A DNA stretch of 64,000 bases. It comes from Alteromonas pelagimontana (GTDB lineage Bacteria; Pseudomonadota; Gammaproteobacteria; Enterobacterales; Alteromonadaceae). The DNA lies in the NCBI RefSeq assembly GCF_002499975.2, contig NZ_CP052766.1, positions 62,001 to 126,000 on the forward strand, read 5' to 3'. The first letter of the stretch is position 1, and the number at the start of each line of letters is the position of its first letter. Made by a program: the position numbers and the translations under genes. Shown here one piece after another: positions 39,845-50,916 of the stretch. Below the pieces are notes generated by a model, which was not told where the DNA came from, ran no database searches, and was given only the letters and a program-made list of their open reading frames with translations.

Positions 39845-42280
39845 ATGGCAGAGTTAGTCTGGTTTTTAATAATAGTCGTCGCCCTGGCTGTTGCCAGTTA
39901 TAAACGTATGAGTTTAATCAATACGGTTGCTCTTGTGGCGGCCGTTATGGTGTTGGGTACGTTGTTCGGCGACATCGATTGGTTGGGTTGGTTGTTGTTC
40001 GTCGTTATTGCTGTTCCGTTAAGCATTACTGACATTCGGAAGCAGTACATTTCAAGCCGGATCCTGTCGTTTTATCGTAAAGTCATGCCTGAGATGTCTA
40101 CCACAGAACAAGAGGCCATTGACGCCGGCACTGTCTGGTGGGACGGCGATATCTTTAGCGGCAAACCTGATTGGGAAAAGCTGCACGCGATTCCAAAGGG
40201 GAGATTAACTCCAGAAGAAAAAGCATTTTTAGAAGGCCCGGTAGATCGGGTTTGCCATATGGTTGATGAATGGCAAATCAACCACACCGATGCAGACTTG
40301 CCGCCTGATATCTGGGATTTTCTCAAAGAACACAAATTCTTTGCCATGATTATTAAAAAGAAATACGGGGGGTTACAATTTTCAGCCTTTGCGCAATCGC
40401 GCATATTGCAAAAGTTGGCAGGCCGTAGTGCAGTATTATCCAGTACCGTAGGTGTCCCTAATTCGCTTGGACCGGGGGAATTACTTCAACACTATGGAAC
40501 AAAAGAGCAGCAAGATCACTATCTGCCGCGGTTAGCCAATGGTGACGAGATCCCGTGTTTTGCTTTAACCGGCCCAGAGGCAGGATCCGATGCTGGCGCC
40601 ATTCCCGATGTAGGTATCGTGTGTAAAGGGACATGGGAAGGCCAGGAAGTTGTTGGAATGCGGCTGACCTTTAATAAACGCTATATCACTCTTGCGCCAA
40701 TTGCGACCGTTATCGGTCTTGCATTTAAGCTGCGCGACCCGGATGGTTTATTGGGTAGTAAGCAAGAACTGGGAATTACCTGTGCGTTGATACCTCGGGA
40801 CACCGCAGGGCTTGAAATTGGACGGCGCCACTTGCCACTGAACACTCCCTTTCAAAACGGACCTATCCGCGGCAAAGATATTTTTGTTCCCTTAGACTAC
40901 ATTATTGGCGGTGCGCCAATGGCTGGTAAAGGCTGGCGGATGCTGATGGAATGTTTATCAGTCGGTCGTTGTATTACCCTGCCTTCCACTGCAGCGGGCG
41001 GCGCTAAAACTGTCGCATTGGCTACAGGCGCGTATTCACGCATTCGCCGCCAATTCCGTATTCCTGTAGGAATGATGGAAGGTGTAGAAGAAATGCTGGG
41101 AAGAATTGGCGGCAATGCTTACCTGATGGACGCAGTCACTCGCTTTTCAACCGTAGGTGTGGATTTAGGTGAGAAACCGTCAGTTGTTTCGGCTATCAGT
41201 AAGTATCATTTAACGGAGAAGATGCGTCAGGTTATTAATGATTCCATGGATATCCATGGCGGAAAAGGCATCATGTTAGGGCCAAATAATTACCTGGGTC
41301 GTGGTTACCAGGGCGCCCCCATATCAATTACCGTTGAAGGTGCCAACATCCTGACACGTAATATGATGATATTTGGTCAGGGAGCGATGCGTTGCCACCC
41401 TTATGTGCTAAAGGAAATTCAAGCTGCTGCAATGGAAGATCGGCGCGAACAACTTGCCGCCTTTGATAAAGCTGTATTTGGTCATATTGGTTTCGCCATT
41501 GCTAACACAGTAAGAAGCTTGTGGTTTTCTTTTACCGGCGGCATTTTCCACACTTCGCCTTTTGCTGATGACACCGCTCGCTATTATAAGTTACTGCAAG
41601 GTTACAGTTCCAATCTTGCGCTGCTCGCTGATGTATCGATGGGCGTGCTAGGCGGCGATTTAAAAAGACGCGAACGATTGTCAGCCAGGCTTGGTGATAT
41701 ATTAAGCGGTATTTACCTTGCGAGCGCCACACTTAAACGGTTCGATGAAGATGGACGTCTTCACGAAGACGCCCCACTGATGCATTGGGCAGTGCAAGAT
41801 ACCTTGTATAATATAGAAATTGCGATTGAGAGTTTTCTTGCTAACTTTCCTAACAGAACCGTGGCTCTTGCGCTTAAAGCAATAGTAATACCGTTTGGTC
41901 GACGCTGTGAAAAACCATCTGATCGCCTTGAACACGTTATCGCGCAAATTCTGCAAAAACCTTCCTCTGCAAGGTCCCGGCTGGGCGATGGACAGTACAT
42001 TACTCGCGAGGAAGGGAATCTTTATGGTGATTTGGAGCAAACCCTTGAAGATGTCTTAGCATGCGAACCCATATTTGAACGTATATGTAAACACAGACAA
42101 GCGAAACTTCCGTTTACCAACCTGGATAAGCTCGCAGAGGAGGCATTAAACGAAGGCATCATTGATGACCAAGAAGCGGCGCTGCTACACAAAACGGAAG
42201 CAGGACGTTTACGTACTATCAATGTGGATGATTTTGCACATGACGAACTTATTGCCAATCAAACCGTTAAAAAACAATAA
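39845..42280 (+). CDS. fadE: Acyl-CoA dehydrogenase FadE
   Basis: At 811 residues this is the large FadE type (E. coli 814), which catalyses the first oxidation of fatty acid beta-oxidation. Two N-terminal hydrophobic segments (about 3-17 and 25-60) precede the dehydrogenase domain. FAD and substrate signatures are [19 protein letters not shown] and [20 protein letters not shown], followed by the FadE-specific C-terminal domain. An AGGAG site precedes the ATG. Expression is probably FadR-controlled through the operator upstream. Confidence 0.95.
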   Translation: MAELVWFLIIVVALAVASYKRMSLINTVALVAAVMVLGTLFGDIDWLGWLLFVVIAVPLSITDIRKQYISSRILSFYRKVMPEMSTTEQEAIDAGTVWWDGDIFSGKPDWEKLHAIPKGRLTPEEKAFLEGPVDRVCHMVDEWQINHTDADLPPDIWDFLKEHKFFAMIIKKKYGGLQFSAFAQSRILQKLAGRSAVLSSTVGVPNSLGPGELLQHYGTKEQQDHYLPRLANGDEIPCFALTGPEAGSDAGAIPDVGIVCKGTWEGQEVVGMRLTFNKRYITLAPIATVIGLAFKLRDPDGLLGSKQELGITCALIPRDTAGLEIGRRHLPLNTPFQNGPIRGKDIFVPLDYIIGGAPMAGKGWRMLMECLSVGRCITLPSTAAGGAKTVALATGAYSRIRRQFRIPVGMMEGVEEMLGRIGGNAYLMDAVTRFSTVGVDLGEKPSVVSAISKYHLTEKMRQVINDSMDIHGGKGIMLGPNNYLGRGYQGAPISITVEGANILTRNMMIFGQGAMRCHPYVLKEIQAAAMEDRREQLAAFDKAVFGHIGFAIANTVRSLWFSFTGGIFHTSPFADDTARYYKLLQGYSSNLALLADVSMGVLGGDLKRRERLSARLGDILSGIYLASATLKRFDEDGRLHEDAPLMHWAVQDTLYNIEIAIESFLANFPNRTVALALKAIVIPFGRRCEKPSDRLEHVIAQILQKPSSARSRLGDGQYITREEGNLYGDLEQTLEDVLACEPIFERICKHRQAKLPFTNLDKLAEEALNEGIIDDQEAALLHKTEAGRLRTINVDDFAHDELIANQTVKKQ

Positions 42281-42861
42281 ACGTTTTTTGGTAAAACGAA
42301 CCGCATAATAAATCAGCTACTATCTCCGGACGGCTCAATTTTCCTTCTCATTGGGCTGTCAGGAAGTTCCCTTCCCCGTTGCTGCCTTTCAAAGACTTAA
42401 GAGAGCCTGCAAGAGTAAAACGGTATATTTGTGACATTTTAGCCGCGATTTTGTATCCCCATATCTGCAGGTAAACGAAAACGGCTAAACAATAATTGCA
42501 TTAGAAGTTTTCAGACCCTGCATGTATGAAAAATAAACAAAAAATATCGAGATGACAGTTCCTACAACAAAAGAAAAGGTGCTTCCACAGACAAAACAAT
42601 AGCTTTCCATAGCGAAGGTGGCGTAGCGCAACCGCGCTATTGCGCACTTGAACAACAATTCCCTTCTCCTGAGCACAGACTAACACGCTGCATCTTTTGC
42701 GGGGCTTAAAAGGGCGTAGGAGAATTCGGTGTGCAGCATACTGCTTTACGTCGTAATGTATCTATGGCAATTAATTGCTCTAAAGTATTCTCTTGGGTTT
42801 GGAAATTGCGGTCAACGCGGTAGAATTGCGCCCAATTACAGCCTAAGCAGAGACAAATTAC
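42281..42861. other. 581-base non-coding gap between fadE and cmoA
   Basis: I find no convincing gene. A leftward 42485-42676 frame contains a CxxC-like FVCGS and a hydrophobic stretch, but it has no family resemblance. A GGCTCAAT/ATTGGGCTGTC dyad near 42332-42360 may end fadE transcripts. The last 100 bases should hold the cmoA promoter. Confidence 0.5.
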
Positions 42862-43614
42862 GTGCAAAAATCCGATAATATTTTTGCTACTCCGCTAACG
42901 TCAGTAGAAGATTTTAAGTTTGACGAAGCGGTGGCCGATGTTTTTCCCGACATGATTCAGCGTTCAGTTCCGGGTTACCAAACAATAGTAGACACCATTG
43001 GCGAAGTGGCAAGCCGCTTCGTTGTTCCCTCTACAAATGTTTATGATCTTGGCTGCTCTTTAGGCGCCGCCAGTCTTGCCATTGCCCGCGGCACTGCACA
43101 AATTCCCTGTAATATTATTGCTATTGACAACTCACAGGCTATGGTTTCGCGTTGCGAACGCATTATACAAAGTTTTAGTTTGCCAAACCCTGTCAGCGTA
43201 AGATGTGAATCCGCACTAGACACCGACATCACTAATGCATCTATGGTGGTGATGAATTTCACCTTACAATTTATACCGCCTGATGTCCGCCCTGCACTAC
43301 TTAAACGCATTTACGATGGGCTGCTGCCTGGCGGCATATTGGTGTTATCGGAGAAAATCCGTCACCCATCCGTTACGGGCAACGAAATGCTGGTTGACCT
43401 TCATCACCAGTTTAAACGCAATAATGGTTATAGTGAGCTTGAAGTCAGTCAGAAGCGCGCGGCTCTTGAAAACGTCATGCTTACTGATACTTTCAGCGAA
43501 CATGAAGCGCGTCTCAAAACAGCGGGTTTCAGTGATGTGGTAATGTGGTTTAAGTGCTACAACTTCACTTCGATGCTGGCAGTGAAAGCAAAGCGCGGGG
43601 ATCGTGATGAATAA
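42862..43614 (+). CDS. cmoA: Carboxy-S-adenosyl-L-methionine synthase CmoA
   Basis: CmoA makes carboxy-SAM from SAM and prephenate. The 250-residue protein begins at a GTG with [27 protein letters not shown], typical of the family (quoted only to identify it). The SAM-binding loop is [18 protein letters not shown]. It overlaps cmoB by eight bases, and the two enzymes act in sequence to form the 5-oxyacetic acid modification of wobble uridine 34 in tRNAs. Confidence 0.95.
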   Translation: MQKSDNIFATPLTSVEDFKFDEAVADVFPDMIQRSVPGYQTIVDTIGEVASRFVVPSTNVYDLGCSLGAASLAIARGTAQIPCNIIAIDNSQAMVSRCERIIQSFSLPNPVSVRCESALDTDITNASMVVMNFTLQFIPPDVRPALLKRIYDGLLPGGILVLSEKIRHPSVTGNEMLVDLHHQFKRNNGYSELEVSQKRAALENVMLTDTFSEHEARLKTAGFSDVVMWFKCYNFTSMLAVKAKRGDRDE

Positions 43615-44590
43615 TACTGCTGTAACCTGGTTTGAAGAATGCTATCAATCACTCTTAGGCACACCATTGTCTCACTGGCTGGAAACCTTGCCTGGGCAAA
43701 TCAGCCACTGGTTAAAACATGATCGGCACGGCGAATTCGATAAATGGACGCGGCTAATCGAAAAGATGCCTCACACTACACCTTCGAAAATCGAATTCGC
43801 AAGTGAGGTACGCATCGGCTGTGCAGAAGATATTGATGATTACACGTCAAAGCAGTTACAGGGATTGCTTAAACAGTTTATGCCGTGGCGGAAAGGACCA
43901 TATTTCTTACATGACATTCATATTGACACTGAATGGCGTTCTGACTGGAAGTGGGATCGTGTCGTTCCACATATTTCACCATTGGAAAGCCGTACCGTAT
44001 TAGATGTTGGCTGCGGCAGCGGCTACCACATGTGGCGCATGTTGGGGCAGAATGCCAGCCGCGTAATTGGTATCGATCCTACCGTTTTATTCTTTATGCA
44101 GTTTCAAATTATTAAACGGTTTGCTCAAGACAGCAGGATTCACTTTCTCCCCCTGGGAATTGAACAGATGCAGGCACTTGACGCATTCGACACCGTTTTT
44201 TCCATGGGAGTGCTCTATCATCGTAAAGACCCGTTGCAGTTCTTAACCCAACTGAAGCATCAGTTGCGCCCCGGTGGCGAGTTGGTATTAGAAACCCTGG
44301 TGGTAGAGGGAGACGAAAACACGGTATTTATGCCCGGTGAACGCTACGCGCAGATGCGAAATGTATGGTTTCTTCCTAGCGTAGCAGCGTTAATAATCTG
44401 GCTTGAGCGGCTGGGATTTATCAATATTAAAATGGTGGATGTGAATGTCACCAGGCTGGATGAGCAACGCCAGACGCCGTGGATGACCTCCCAGTCACTG
44501 AAAGATTTTCTGGATCCTGAAGATCTTTCACGCACCATAGAAGGATATCCTGCACCACAACGTGCCGTAATCGTGGCCACACGCAAATAG
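43607..44590 (+). CDS. cmoB: tRNA U34 carboxymethyltransferase CmoB
   Basis: CmoB transfers the carboxymethyl group from carboxy-SAM to 5-hydroxyuridine-34 of tRNA. Starting at the ATG at 43607 it has 327 residues (a GTG one codon earlier is possible). The sequence contains [18 protein letters not shown], the SAM loop [15 protein letters not shown], and [16 protein letters not shown], all strong family markers. It is coupled to cmoA by the overlap and followed after 96 bases by the glucosylglycerate operon. Confidence 0.95.
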   Translation: MNNTAVTWFEECYQSLLGTPLSHWLETLPGQISHWLKHDRHGEFDKWTRLIEKMPHTTPSKIEFASEVRIGCAEDIDDYTSKQLQGLLKQFMPWRKGPYFLHDIHIDTEWRSDWKWDRVVPHISPLESRTVLDVGCGSGYHMWRMLGQNASRVIGIDPTVLFFMQFQIIKRFAQDSRIHFLPLGIEQMQALDAFDTVFSMGVLYHRKDPLQFLTQLKHQLRPGGELVLETLVVEGDENTVFMPGERYAQMRNVWFLPSVAALIIWLERLGFINIKMVDVNVTRLDEQRQTPWMTSQSLKDFLDPEDLSRTIEGYPAPQRAVIVATRK

Positions 44591-44686
44591 CGGGCGTTAT
44601 CTTCCAGATATAAAAGAAGTTGGCACAGATGTTGTAACCTGATTCGACAAAACGAATGCAGGATATTGCACCGACATAGGTAGCTC

Positions 44687-45559
44687 ATGGATATAGCTGA
44701 TTTTTTAGCCCAGCATCAATTGCCAACTTCTTACGCATCCATCGCACAACAATGGTTCATTCCCCTTGCTGATGAGATTAAAACGCACGCAGATGGTGCA
44801 GCTAAGCCATTTTTTGTGGGTGTAAATGGATGTCAGGGATCAGGAAAGTCCACGCTGTGTGAGTTTCTGGTTAGTTATCTGAACGCTACCTATAACCTAA
44901 ACGCGGTAAGCGTGTCGTTGGACGACTTCTACTTACCGCAATCAGACCGCGCGTCGCTGGCGAAAGACGTGCATCCTCTTTTAGCTACTCGCGGTGTTCC
45001 CGGAACTCACAATACCGAACTGGCGCTGGCAACCTTCGCGAAATTAAGGCATGAAGGTAACGCACCGCTCCCTCGCTTTAATAAAGCGGTGGATAATCCC
45101 TTTCCTGTTAATGAATGGCCAGTGATCAATACGCCGCCCGATATCGTTTTAATGGAAGGATGGTGCTGGGGCGTTCCCCCGCAAGCCGAATCTGAACTTA
45201 AATTTCCGATAAACAGACTCGAACAGGAAGAAGATCCCGTTGGCATCTGGCGGAAGTTTGTGAATACTCAATTAGCTGGCGATTACCAGACTCTCTTTGA
45301 TGAAATGAATTATTGGGTCATGCTTAAAGGGCCGTCATTTGAGCATGTCTATCAGTGGCGTTGTGAGCAAGAACATAAGTTGGCAGCAAAACTTGGTAAC
45401 CGCGGAGCAGGTATTATGACTGACGAGCAGATAGCGCGTTTTATTCAACATTACCAAAGGCTAACGGAACACGGCTTCGCTACGCTTCCTGCCCAATGTG
45501 ATCAGGTATTTGAGTTAGATGGGAACCGTCAGATAGTAAACGTAATAAAGGCGAAGTAA
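44687..45559 (+). CDS. D-glycerate kinase (GLYK-like P-loop kinase)
   Basis: This 290-residue protein is a P-loop kinase with GCQGSGKST at 48-56, then VSLDDFYLP and the long DPVGIWRKFVNTQLAGDYQTLF insert of the plant GLYK/YggC-like glycerate kinase group. It would phosphorylate D-glycerate, giving 3-phosphoglycerate in the plant enzymes. In this operon it can return the glycerate released by the GH13 phosphorylase to the glycosylation substrate. Its stop overlaps the next start by one base, so it is tightly coupled to the phosphatase gene. Confidence 0.82.
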   Translation: MDIADFLAQHQLPTSYASIAQQWFIPLADEIKTHADGAAKPFFVGVNGCQGSGKSTLCEFLVSYLNATYNLNAVSVSLDDFYLPQSDRASLAKDVHPLLATRGVPGTHNTELALATFAKLRHEGNAPLPRFNKAVDNPFPVNEWPVINTPPDIVLMEGWCWGVPPQAESELKFPINRLEQEEDPVGIWRKFVNTQLAGDYQTLFDEMNYWVMLKGPSFEHVYQWRCEQEHKLAAKLGNRGAGIMTDEQIARFIQHYQRLTEHGFATLPAQCDQVFELDGNRQIVNVIKAK

Positions 45560-46383
45560 TGCAAAACGCGAACACCGTAATATTTACTGATATGGATGGT
45601 ACTTTGCTGGACCACCATACCTATAGTTTTGAAGCCGCACGCCCTACTCTTGAATTGCTATCCCGACGGCATATTCCGGTACTGCCGACAACCAGCAAGA
45701 CCTACGCGGAGCTGGTTGATTTGCGAAAGAAAATTGGCCTTTCTGGCCCTTTTATCGTAGAAAATGGCGCAGCGGCTTACATTCCGCACGGCTTTTTTCA
45801 ACAAAAGCCAGCAGGAACGGTCTGGCAAGATGGCTTTTGGTGCAAAGCCTTTATTTCTTCCAAACATTATTGGTTGAAAATGCTGGAAATAATAAAGAAT
45901 GACTTTGCCGGGGAGTTTACCCATTTCAGCAATATGACTCTTGCTGACATTCAGGATGCCACCGGCTTGGACGAGGCTTCCGCCGGGCGTGCTGCGCAGA
46001 GGCAATTTGGCGAACCAGTGCTATGGCTGGGCTCTGAAGAGCGCAAAACAGAGTTTATTCGCGCAATTCGAGAGCGCGGCGCTTTTCCCTTGGAAGGCGG
46101 CCGCTTTATTCACATATCTGGAGATTGCAATAAAGGAAACGCACTGCAATGGTTTATGGAAGAGTATCACCGGCAGACCAGTGTGAATGCTACCTCAATC
46201 GCATTAGGTGACGGTAAAAACGATATAGCAATGCTGGAAGCAGCAAATATTGCTGTACGTATAGCGTCCCCCAGTCACCCTCCTCCACCACTACAAAAAG
46301 AAGAAAAGGTTTATACCAGTAACCTGCATGGGCCAGAAGGCTGGACAGAAATACTTACACGTTTGCTTTCTTTAGAAGATTAG
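45559..46383 (+). CDS. HAD-IIB phosphatase, MPGP/GpgP type
   Basis: The 274-residue protein is a HAD phosphatase of the mannosyl-3-phosphoglycerate phosphatase (YedP-like) subfamily. The nucleophile loop is FTDMDGTLLD at 9-18, and the metal-binding motif is LGDGKNDIAMLEAA near residue 216. Next to a glucosyl-3-phosphoglycerate synthase, its natural substrate is most likely glucosyl-3-phosphoglycerate, giving glucosylglycerate. It lies one base into the kinase gene's stop and eight bases before the synthase gene. Confidence 0.82.
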   Translation: MQNANTVIFTDMDGTLLDHHTYSFEAARPTLELLSRRHIPVLPTTSKTYAELVDLRKKIGLSGPFIVENGAAAYIPHGFFQQKPAGTVWQDGFWCKAFISSKHYWLKMLEIIKNDFAGEFTHFSNMTLADIQDATGLDEASAGRAAQRQFGEPVLWLGSEERKTEFIRAIRERGAFPLEGGRFIHISGDCNKGNALQWFMEEYHRQTSVNATSIALGDGKNDIAMLEAANIAVRIASPSHPPPPLQKEEKVYTSNLHGPEGWTEILTRLLSLED

Positions 46384-46391
46384 GAGGATAC

Positions 46392-47615
46392 ATGGCTGAC
46401 TTTTATCAAAATGGTGTCGTCACGACATTACATAACTTATCGCGCCGTCCCACAGAAGAGCTCGAAGCAGAACTGCTGCGCTTCTCTCAGAAACGTCCCA
46501 TGGCGCTAATTTTACCTTCATTATTTTCAGAACTCGAAGGTGAAGCGCTACCGCATATCGTTGACGAATTGACAAACGTCCCTTACTTGTCTGAAATCGT
46601 TATCGGACTAGACAGAGCCTCAAAAGAACAATATCAACACGCGCTCAAGTTTTTTGGGCGACTGCCACAGCATCATAGGGTGCTATGGAATGATGGTCCT
46701 CGCTTAAAAGCCATTGATGATGAACTTATGGAACTAGGCCTGGCGCCGAAAGAATTGGGTAAGGGCCGAAATGTCTGGTACTGCATGGGCTACATTCTGG
46801 CTTCTAACCGAGCTGAATCGGTAGCATTACATGACTGCGACATTGTGACGTATAATCGCGATTTACTGGCGCGGCTGATCTACCCTGTAGCCAATCCCAT
46901 GTTTAACTATGAGTTTTGCAAAGGCTATTACGCGCGGGTGGCTGACGGTAAAATTAACGGGCGGGTGTCGCGCCTGCTGGTAACGCCCCTGCTTCGCGCC
47001 CTGAAAAGAACATTAGGCGATAACGAATATCTGGAATTTATGGATAGCTTCCGTTATCCGCTGGCTGGCGAATTTTCCTTCCGCCGGGATGTGCTTAACG
47101 ACATTCGTATTCCGAGTGATTGGGGCTTGGAAATCGGCGTACTCTCTGAGATGCATCGTAACTACAATCATAACAGGCTGTGTCAGGCTGATATCGCTGA
47201 TGCTTACGATCATAAACACCAGGATTTGTCGTTGAACAACGACCAGGGCGGCTTGTCAAAAATGTCAATTGATATCACCAAAGCGGTGTTTCGAAAACTA
47301 GCCACTCAGGGGCAAGCGTTCAGTAACGAAATGTTCCGTTCGATTAAAGCGACGTATTATCGAATAGCGCTGGACTTCGTAGAAACCTATCATAACGATG
47401 CGGTAATGAACGGCTTGAACCTGGATATCCATAGCGAAGAAAAAGCAGTAGAAATGTTTGCCAGTAATATTATGAAAGCGGGCCAAAGCTTTCTCGAAAA
47501 TCCTATGGAAACCCCATTTATTCCTAGCTGGAACCGGGTAACAAGCGCAGTGCCAGATATTTTGGATCGATTACTGGAGGCTGTAGAAGCTGATACCTCA
47601 GAACTATTAGGGTAA
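46392..47615 (+). CDS. gpgS: Glucosyl-3-phosphoglycerate synthase GpgS-like glycosyltransferase
   Basis: A 407-residue GT-A fold glycosyltransferase (GT81-like). It carries LILPSLFSELEGEALPHIVD and IVIGLDRASKEQY, then VALHDCDIVTYNRDLL, whose Asp-Cys-Asp is the likely nucleotide-sugar and metal site, and YPLAGEFSFRRDVL. GpgS transfers glucose from NDP-glucose to 3-phosphoglycerate, the first step of glucosylglycerate synthesis. GGAGG precedes the ATG. It is followed after three bases by the phosphorylase gene. Confidence 0.85.
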   Translation: MADFYQNGVVTTLHNLSRRPTEELEAELLRFSQKRPMALILPSLFSELEGEALPHIVDELTNVPYLSEIVIGLDRASKEQYQHALKFFGRLPQHHRVLWNDGPRLKAIDDELMELGLAPKELGKGRNVWYCMGYILASNRAESVALHDCDIVTYNRDLLARLIYPVANPMFNYEFCKGYYARVADGKINGRVSRLLVTPLLRALKRTLGDNEYLEFMDSFRYPLAGEFSFRRDVLNDIRIPSDWGLEIGVLSEMHRNYNHNRLCQADIADAYDHKHQDLSLNNDQGGLSKMSIDITKAVFRKLATQGQAFSNEMFRSIKATYYRIALDFVETYHNDAVMNGLNLDIHSEEKAVEMFASNIMKAGQSFLENPMETPFIPSWNRVTSAVPDILDRLLEAVEADTSELLG

Positions 47616-47618
47616 AGA

Positions 47619-49379
47619 ATGAGTACAAACTGGAACCTCTTACACGAAAAGGTCAGTCATCATTTGCAGGCCATATATGTTGACGTGGTCATTAAGACTC
47701 CCGTTGGTGAGTTGGCCACGATACTGCTGCAGAAGATGAGGATTACAAAAGACGAAGATATTATCGTGTCGGCGGCCCATAACAATTATTGGGACGAAGG
47801 CGACATCGTCATGATCACCTATGGTGATAGCATTACAAACGAGCAAGAAAGACCGCTGTTTACATTGCTGCGATTTTTGCACACCTACTGCAAAAACAGC
47901 ATAAATAATGTACACATTTTACCGTTCTTTCCTTACAGCTCAGACGATGGGTTTTCGGTTATTGACTACTCCAGCGTAAATGAAGCGCTAGGCAGCTGGG
48001 ATGAGATAAGCCGGATTGCCAATGAGTATGGCTTAATGGTGGATTTGGTAGTAAACCATTGCTCAGCCAGAAGCAAATGGTTTGATAATTTCATCAAAGG
48101 TGAAGGCCCAGGAAGCGATTTCTTCTTTACCGCCGATCCTGGCGATGATTTATCACAAGTTACCCGTCCCAGAGTGTCGCCGTTACTTCGGGAAACTCAG
48201 ACCGCCGAGGGTACAAAGTATGTTTGGTGTACGTTTAGTCATGATCAGGTCGATTTCGACTTCTCCAATCCTGACGTATTAGTCGCCTTTGTCGACATAA
48301 TTCGGCTTTATATTGATAAGGGCACCAAGATATTTCGGTTGGATGCTGTAGCGTTTCTGTGGAAAGTGGTAGGCACCAGTTGCATTAATCTTCCGCAGAC
48401 CCATGAGGTGATTCGCTTAATCCGCACCTTAGTTGAACATGTTGATCCAAGTATTATTCTTATTACTGAAACCAACATTCCGAACCGCGAAAACCTGACT
48501 TACTTCGGTAATGCCAATGAAGCCCATGCTATTTATAACTTCTCATTACCACCCTTACTGGTGAATACGCTCGTAACCGGAGACTGTCGGTATTTGAAAA
48601 GCTGGATGATGAGCATGCCACCGGCGCAAAACGGAACGACGTATTTTAACTTCATCGCCTCCCATGACGGCATCGGGTTACGTCCGGCAGAAGGGTTGCT
48701 CAGCGATGAGGAAATCTCCACCCTTGTTCATACCATGCAAAGTTTTGGCGGCAAGATTTCCTGGCGCGCTTCTGCACATGGGCAACAAAAGCCATACGAA
48801 ATCAATATTACGTTATTTGATGCGCTACAAGGCACAGCAAACGGCCCTGACAAATGGCAGGTCGACAGATTTATTTGCGCCCACGCCATAATGTTAGGGA
48901 TGGAAGGCATGCCGGGAATTTATATCCATAGTCTGCTGGGAACGTCGAACGATTATGAGAAAGTGGCGAATACCGGCCAAAATCGCTCTATAAATCGCAG
49001 GCGTTGGGATTATGGTGAGCTGGAAACATTACTGGATTCCCCTCACTCGCAACATCACAAAGTGTTGACTCGCATGTCTCAACTAATTCGCATCCGAAAA
49101 GCGCAACCTGCGTTTCATCCTAACGCCACACAGTTTACTTTGCAGTTGGGCAACAAACTGTTTGGCTATTGGCGCCAAAGCCTTGATCGCAAACAAAGCA
49201 TTTTTTGCATCAATAACATCAGCGATGAAGAACAGGCCGTCTTGCTTTCAGATATTAATCTGATTGGTACGGATGTGTGGATAAATCTAATCACTCGTGA
49301 AGAAATTACTGATGTGGGCGGCTTTATACAGTTAAAACCTTATCAAACGTTGTGGATCAGTAATCAGGATATCGAATAA
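47619..49379 (+). CDS. GH13 sucrose-phosphorylase-like enzyme, probable glucosylglycerate phosphorylase
   Basis: This 586-residue alpha-amylase-fold protein belongs to the sucrose phosphorylase group (GH13_18). The nucleophile Asp is in [11 protein letters not shown], the acid/base Glu in [12 protein letters not shown], and the third acid in [14 protein letters not shown]. coli YcjM, a relative, phosphorolyses glucosylglycerate to glucose-1-phosphate and D-glycerate. With GpgS and a glycerate kinase in the same operon, that activity is the most likely. Sucrose or glucosylglycerol phosphorylase activity cannot be ruled out. A strong terminator follows. Confidence 0.82.
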   Translation: MSTNWNLLHEKVSHHLQAIYVDVVIKTPVGELATILLQKMRITKDEDIIVSAAHNNYWDEGDIVMITYGDSITNEQERPLFTLLRFLHTYCKNSINNVHILPFFPYSSDDGFSVIDYSSVNEALGSWDEISRIANEYGLMVDLVVNHCSARSKWFDNFIKGEGPGSDFFFTADPGDDLSQVTRPRVSPLLRETQTAEGTKYVWCTFSHDQVDFDFSNPDVLVAFVDIIRLYIDKGTKIFRLDAVAFLWKVVGTSCINLPQTHEVIRLIRTLVEHVDPSIILITETNIPNRENLTYFGNANEAHAIYNFSLPPLLVNTLVTGDCRYLKSWMMSMPPAQNGTTYFNFIASHDGIGLRPAEGLLSDEEISTLVHTMQSFGGKISWRASAHGQQKPYEINITLFDALQGTANGPDKWQVDRFICAHAIMLGMEGMPGIYIHSLLGTSNDYEKVANTGQNRSINRRRWDYGELETLLDSPHSQHHKVLTRMSQLIRIRKAQPAFHPNATQFTLQLGNKLFGYWRQSLDRKQSIFCINNISDEEQAVLLSDINLIGTDVWINLITREEITDVGGFIQLKPYQTLWISNQDIE

Positions 49380-49410
49380 AAAGTCCCTCTTATTCACTCG
49401 TCTGTAACCG

Positions 49411-49443
49411 ACACAGATAGCATCCCGCTATCTGTGTTTATTC
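49411..49443 (+). terminator. Rho-independent terminator of the glucosylglycerate operon
   Basis: A perfect 11-base stem (ACACAGATAGC, 49411-49421, with GCTATCTGTGT, 49427-49437) and a five-base loop, followed by TTTATTCT, lie 31 bases past the last gene. Confidence 0.9.
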
Positions 49444-49658
49444 TCTACACTTTCGTTGGCAAGCTGTTGTAAGTACGCGATAATCCCCTCTTTGGAAAAA
49501 CTGACGTAATCGCCACTACGCTAGCGGTGCGGGTGATCCATGTCGCTTTTCTCAAACTGCACTCATAAAATGAGCCCTCGTAACTGCTAATTAAAGTATA
49601 TGAAGCGATTATTTCCGAGAATTAACTCACTTATTTTTATTCAACTTTGGGAGATATA

Positions 49659-50915
49659 ATGGTGTTACAGAGTTCTTCTGCCTGGCTGCCACTTTCCGAA
49701 GCCGTTAATCGAATATTGCAGGCGGCGCCCGCTGTTTCAAGCGCCGAGTCTATTGCATTAGAAGACGCCCTGGGACGTGTGGTTGCCAATGATATTACTG
49801 CTCCAGTCAATGTACCACCGTGGGATAACTCTGCCATGGATGGGTACGCTGTGAAATCAGGTAACGCGGTAGCAGAAGGTAAATTAACCATTACTGGCAC
49901 TCTCACCGCAGGCATGGACCCAGCCCCTTTCACAGTCGCAGATGGCGAAGCGATAAGAATAATGACAGGTGCGCCTATTCCCGCGGGTGCTGATGCCGTT
50001 GTCATTCAGGAAGATACCCATCGTGCAGGTGACTGCCTTACTGTGCTTCAATCTGCTTCAGTGGGAGACAATATTCGCCGCTGTGGAAGCGACATAGTCA
50101 AAGGTGAAACTGTGATCGAACGTGGCACTCGAATCGAAGCCAGTCACATTATGTTGCTGGCATCTTTGGGTTTGGCGCATTTGCATGTGACTCCCAAAGT
50201 TAAGGTAGGCGTTGTGGCTACCGGTGATGAACTGGTTGCGCCTGGTGGTTCATTGAGTAACGGCCAGATTTTCGAATCCAATCGCGCTGGCATTTGCAGT
50301 TTACTGGCCCCGTTTCAAGTCTTAATCACAGATTATGGCATCGTGAAGGACGATCCTGCCGCATTAAAGAGCATATTTACTCGCGCCGCTGAGAAAGAAG
50401 ATATTCTTATTAGCAGTGGTGGCGTGTCGGTGGGCGATGCCGATTTTGTAAAGGCAATAGTGGGCGAATTAGGCAGCATCGATTTTTGGAAAATTGCCAT
50501 TAAACCCGGTAAACCTTTTGCTTTTGGAACACTGGGGCGTTGTCTTTTTTGTGGCGTGCCCGGTAATCCTGTGTCGGCGTTTGTGACCACGCAGAAGTTA
50601 GTAATGCCGCTTATTCGAAAGCTGCAGGGTGAACAGTTACCAAATACAAGCAGTCAGCTTACATTACACGCCATACTTCAAAAAGAGGTTGTCAGACGCC
50701 CCGGCAGAGAAGACTTTCAGCGTGCAACCATGTTCACTGATAATAATAATCAGCTATGTGTAAAGCCTCTGCCTAAGCAAAGCTCAGGTGTAATGACATC
50801 GATGACGCAAGCCAATTGCTTTTTGGTGATCCCTGCCCAACAAGGTAACCTCGCAGTTGGAGACACCGTAATAATCCAACCCTTCTCTGTAACCGGTAAC
50901 TGGACACCACCTTAA
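49659..50915 (+). CDS. moeA: Molybdopterin molybdenumtransferase MoeA
   Basis: MoeA inserts molybdate into adenylylated molybdopterin. The ATG at 49659 follows GGGAG and gives 418 residues. Family markers are DNSAMDGYAVKSG near residue 58, RIMTGAPIPAGADAVV, VGVVATGDEL, SSGGVSVGDADFV and FGVPGNPVSAF-like FCGVPGNPVSAFV. It supports molybdoenzymes such as the hydroxylase at 27-30 kb. It is followed after one base by the MATE exporter gene. The 279-base gap upstream holds the previous operon's terminator and otherwise nothing obvious. Confidence 0.95.
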   Translation: MVLQSSSAWLPLSEAVNRILQAAPAVSSAESIALEDALGRVVANDITAPVNVPPWDNSAMDGYAVKSGNAVAEGKLTITGTLTAGMDPAPFTVADGEAIRIMTGAPIPAGADAVVIQEDTHRAGDCLTVLQSASVGDNIRRCGSDIVKGETVIERGTRIEASHIMLLASLGLAHLHVTPKVKVGVVATGDELVAPGGSLSNGQIFESNRAGICSLLAPFQVLITDYGIVKDDPAALKSIFTRAAEKEDILISSGGVSVGDADFVKAIVGELGSIDFWKIAIKPGKPFAFGTLGRCLFCGVPGNPVSAFVTTQKLVMPLIRKLQGEQLPNTSSQLTLHAILQKEVVRRPGREDFQRATMFTDNNNQLCVKPLPKQSSGVMTSMTQANCFLVIPAQQGNLAVGDTVIIQPFSVTGNWTPP

Positions 50916-50916
50916 C

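Noticed and set aside
42485..42676. Leftward 63-codon frame with a hydrophobic stretch between fadE and cmoA
   Set aside because: No homology, and overlapping alternative frames of similar length suggest chance.
49441..49658. Possible small gene between the glucosylglycerate operon and moeA
   Set aside because: No frame with a start and ribosome site of useful length; region looks like a promoter.
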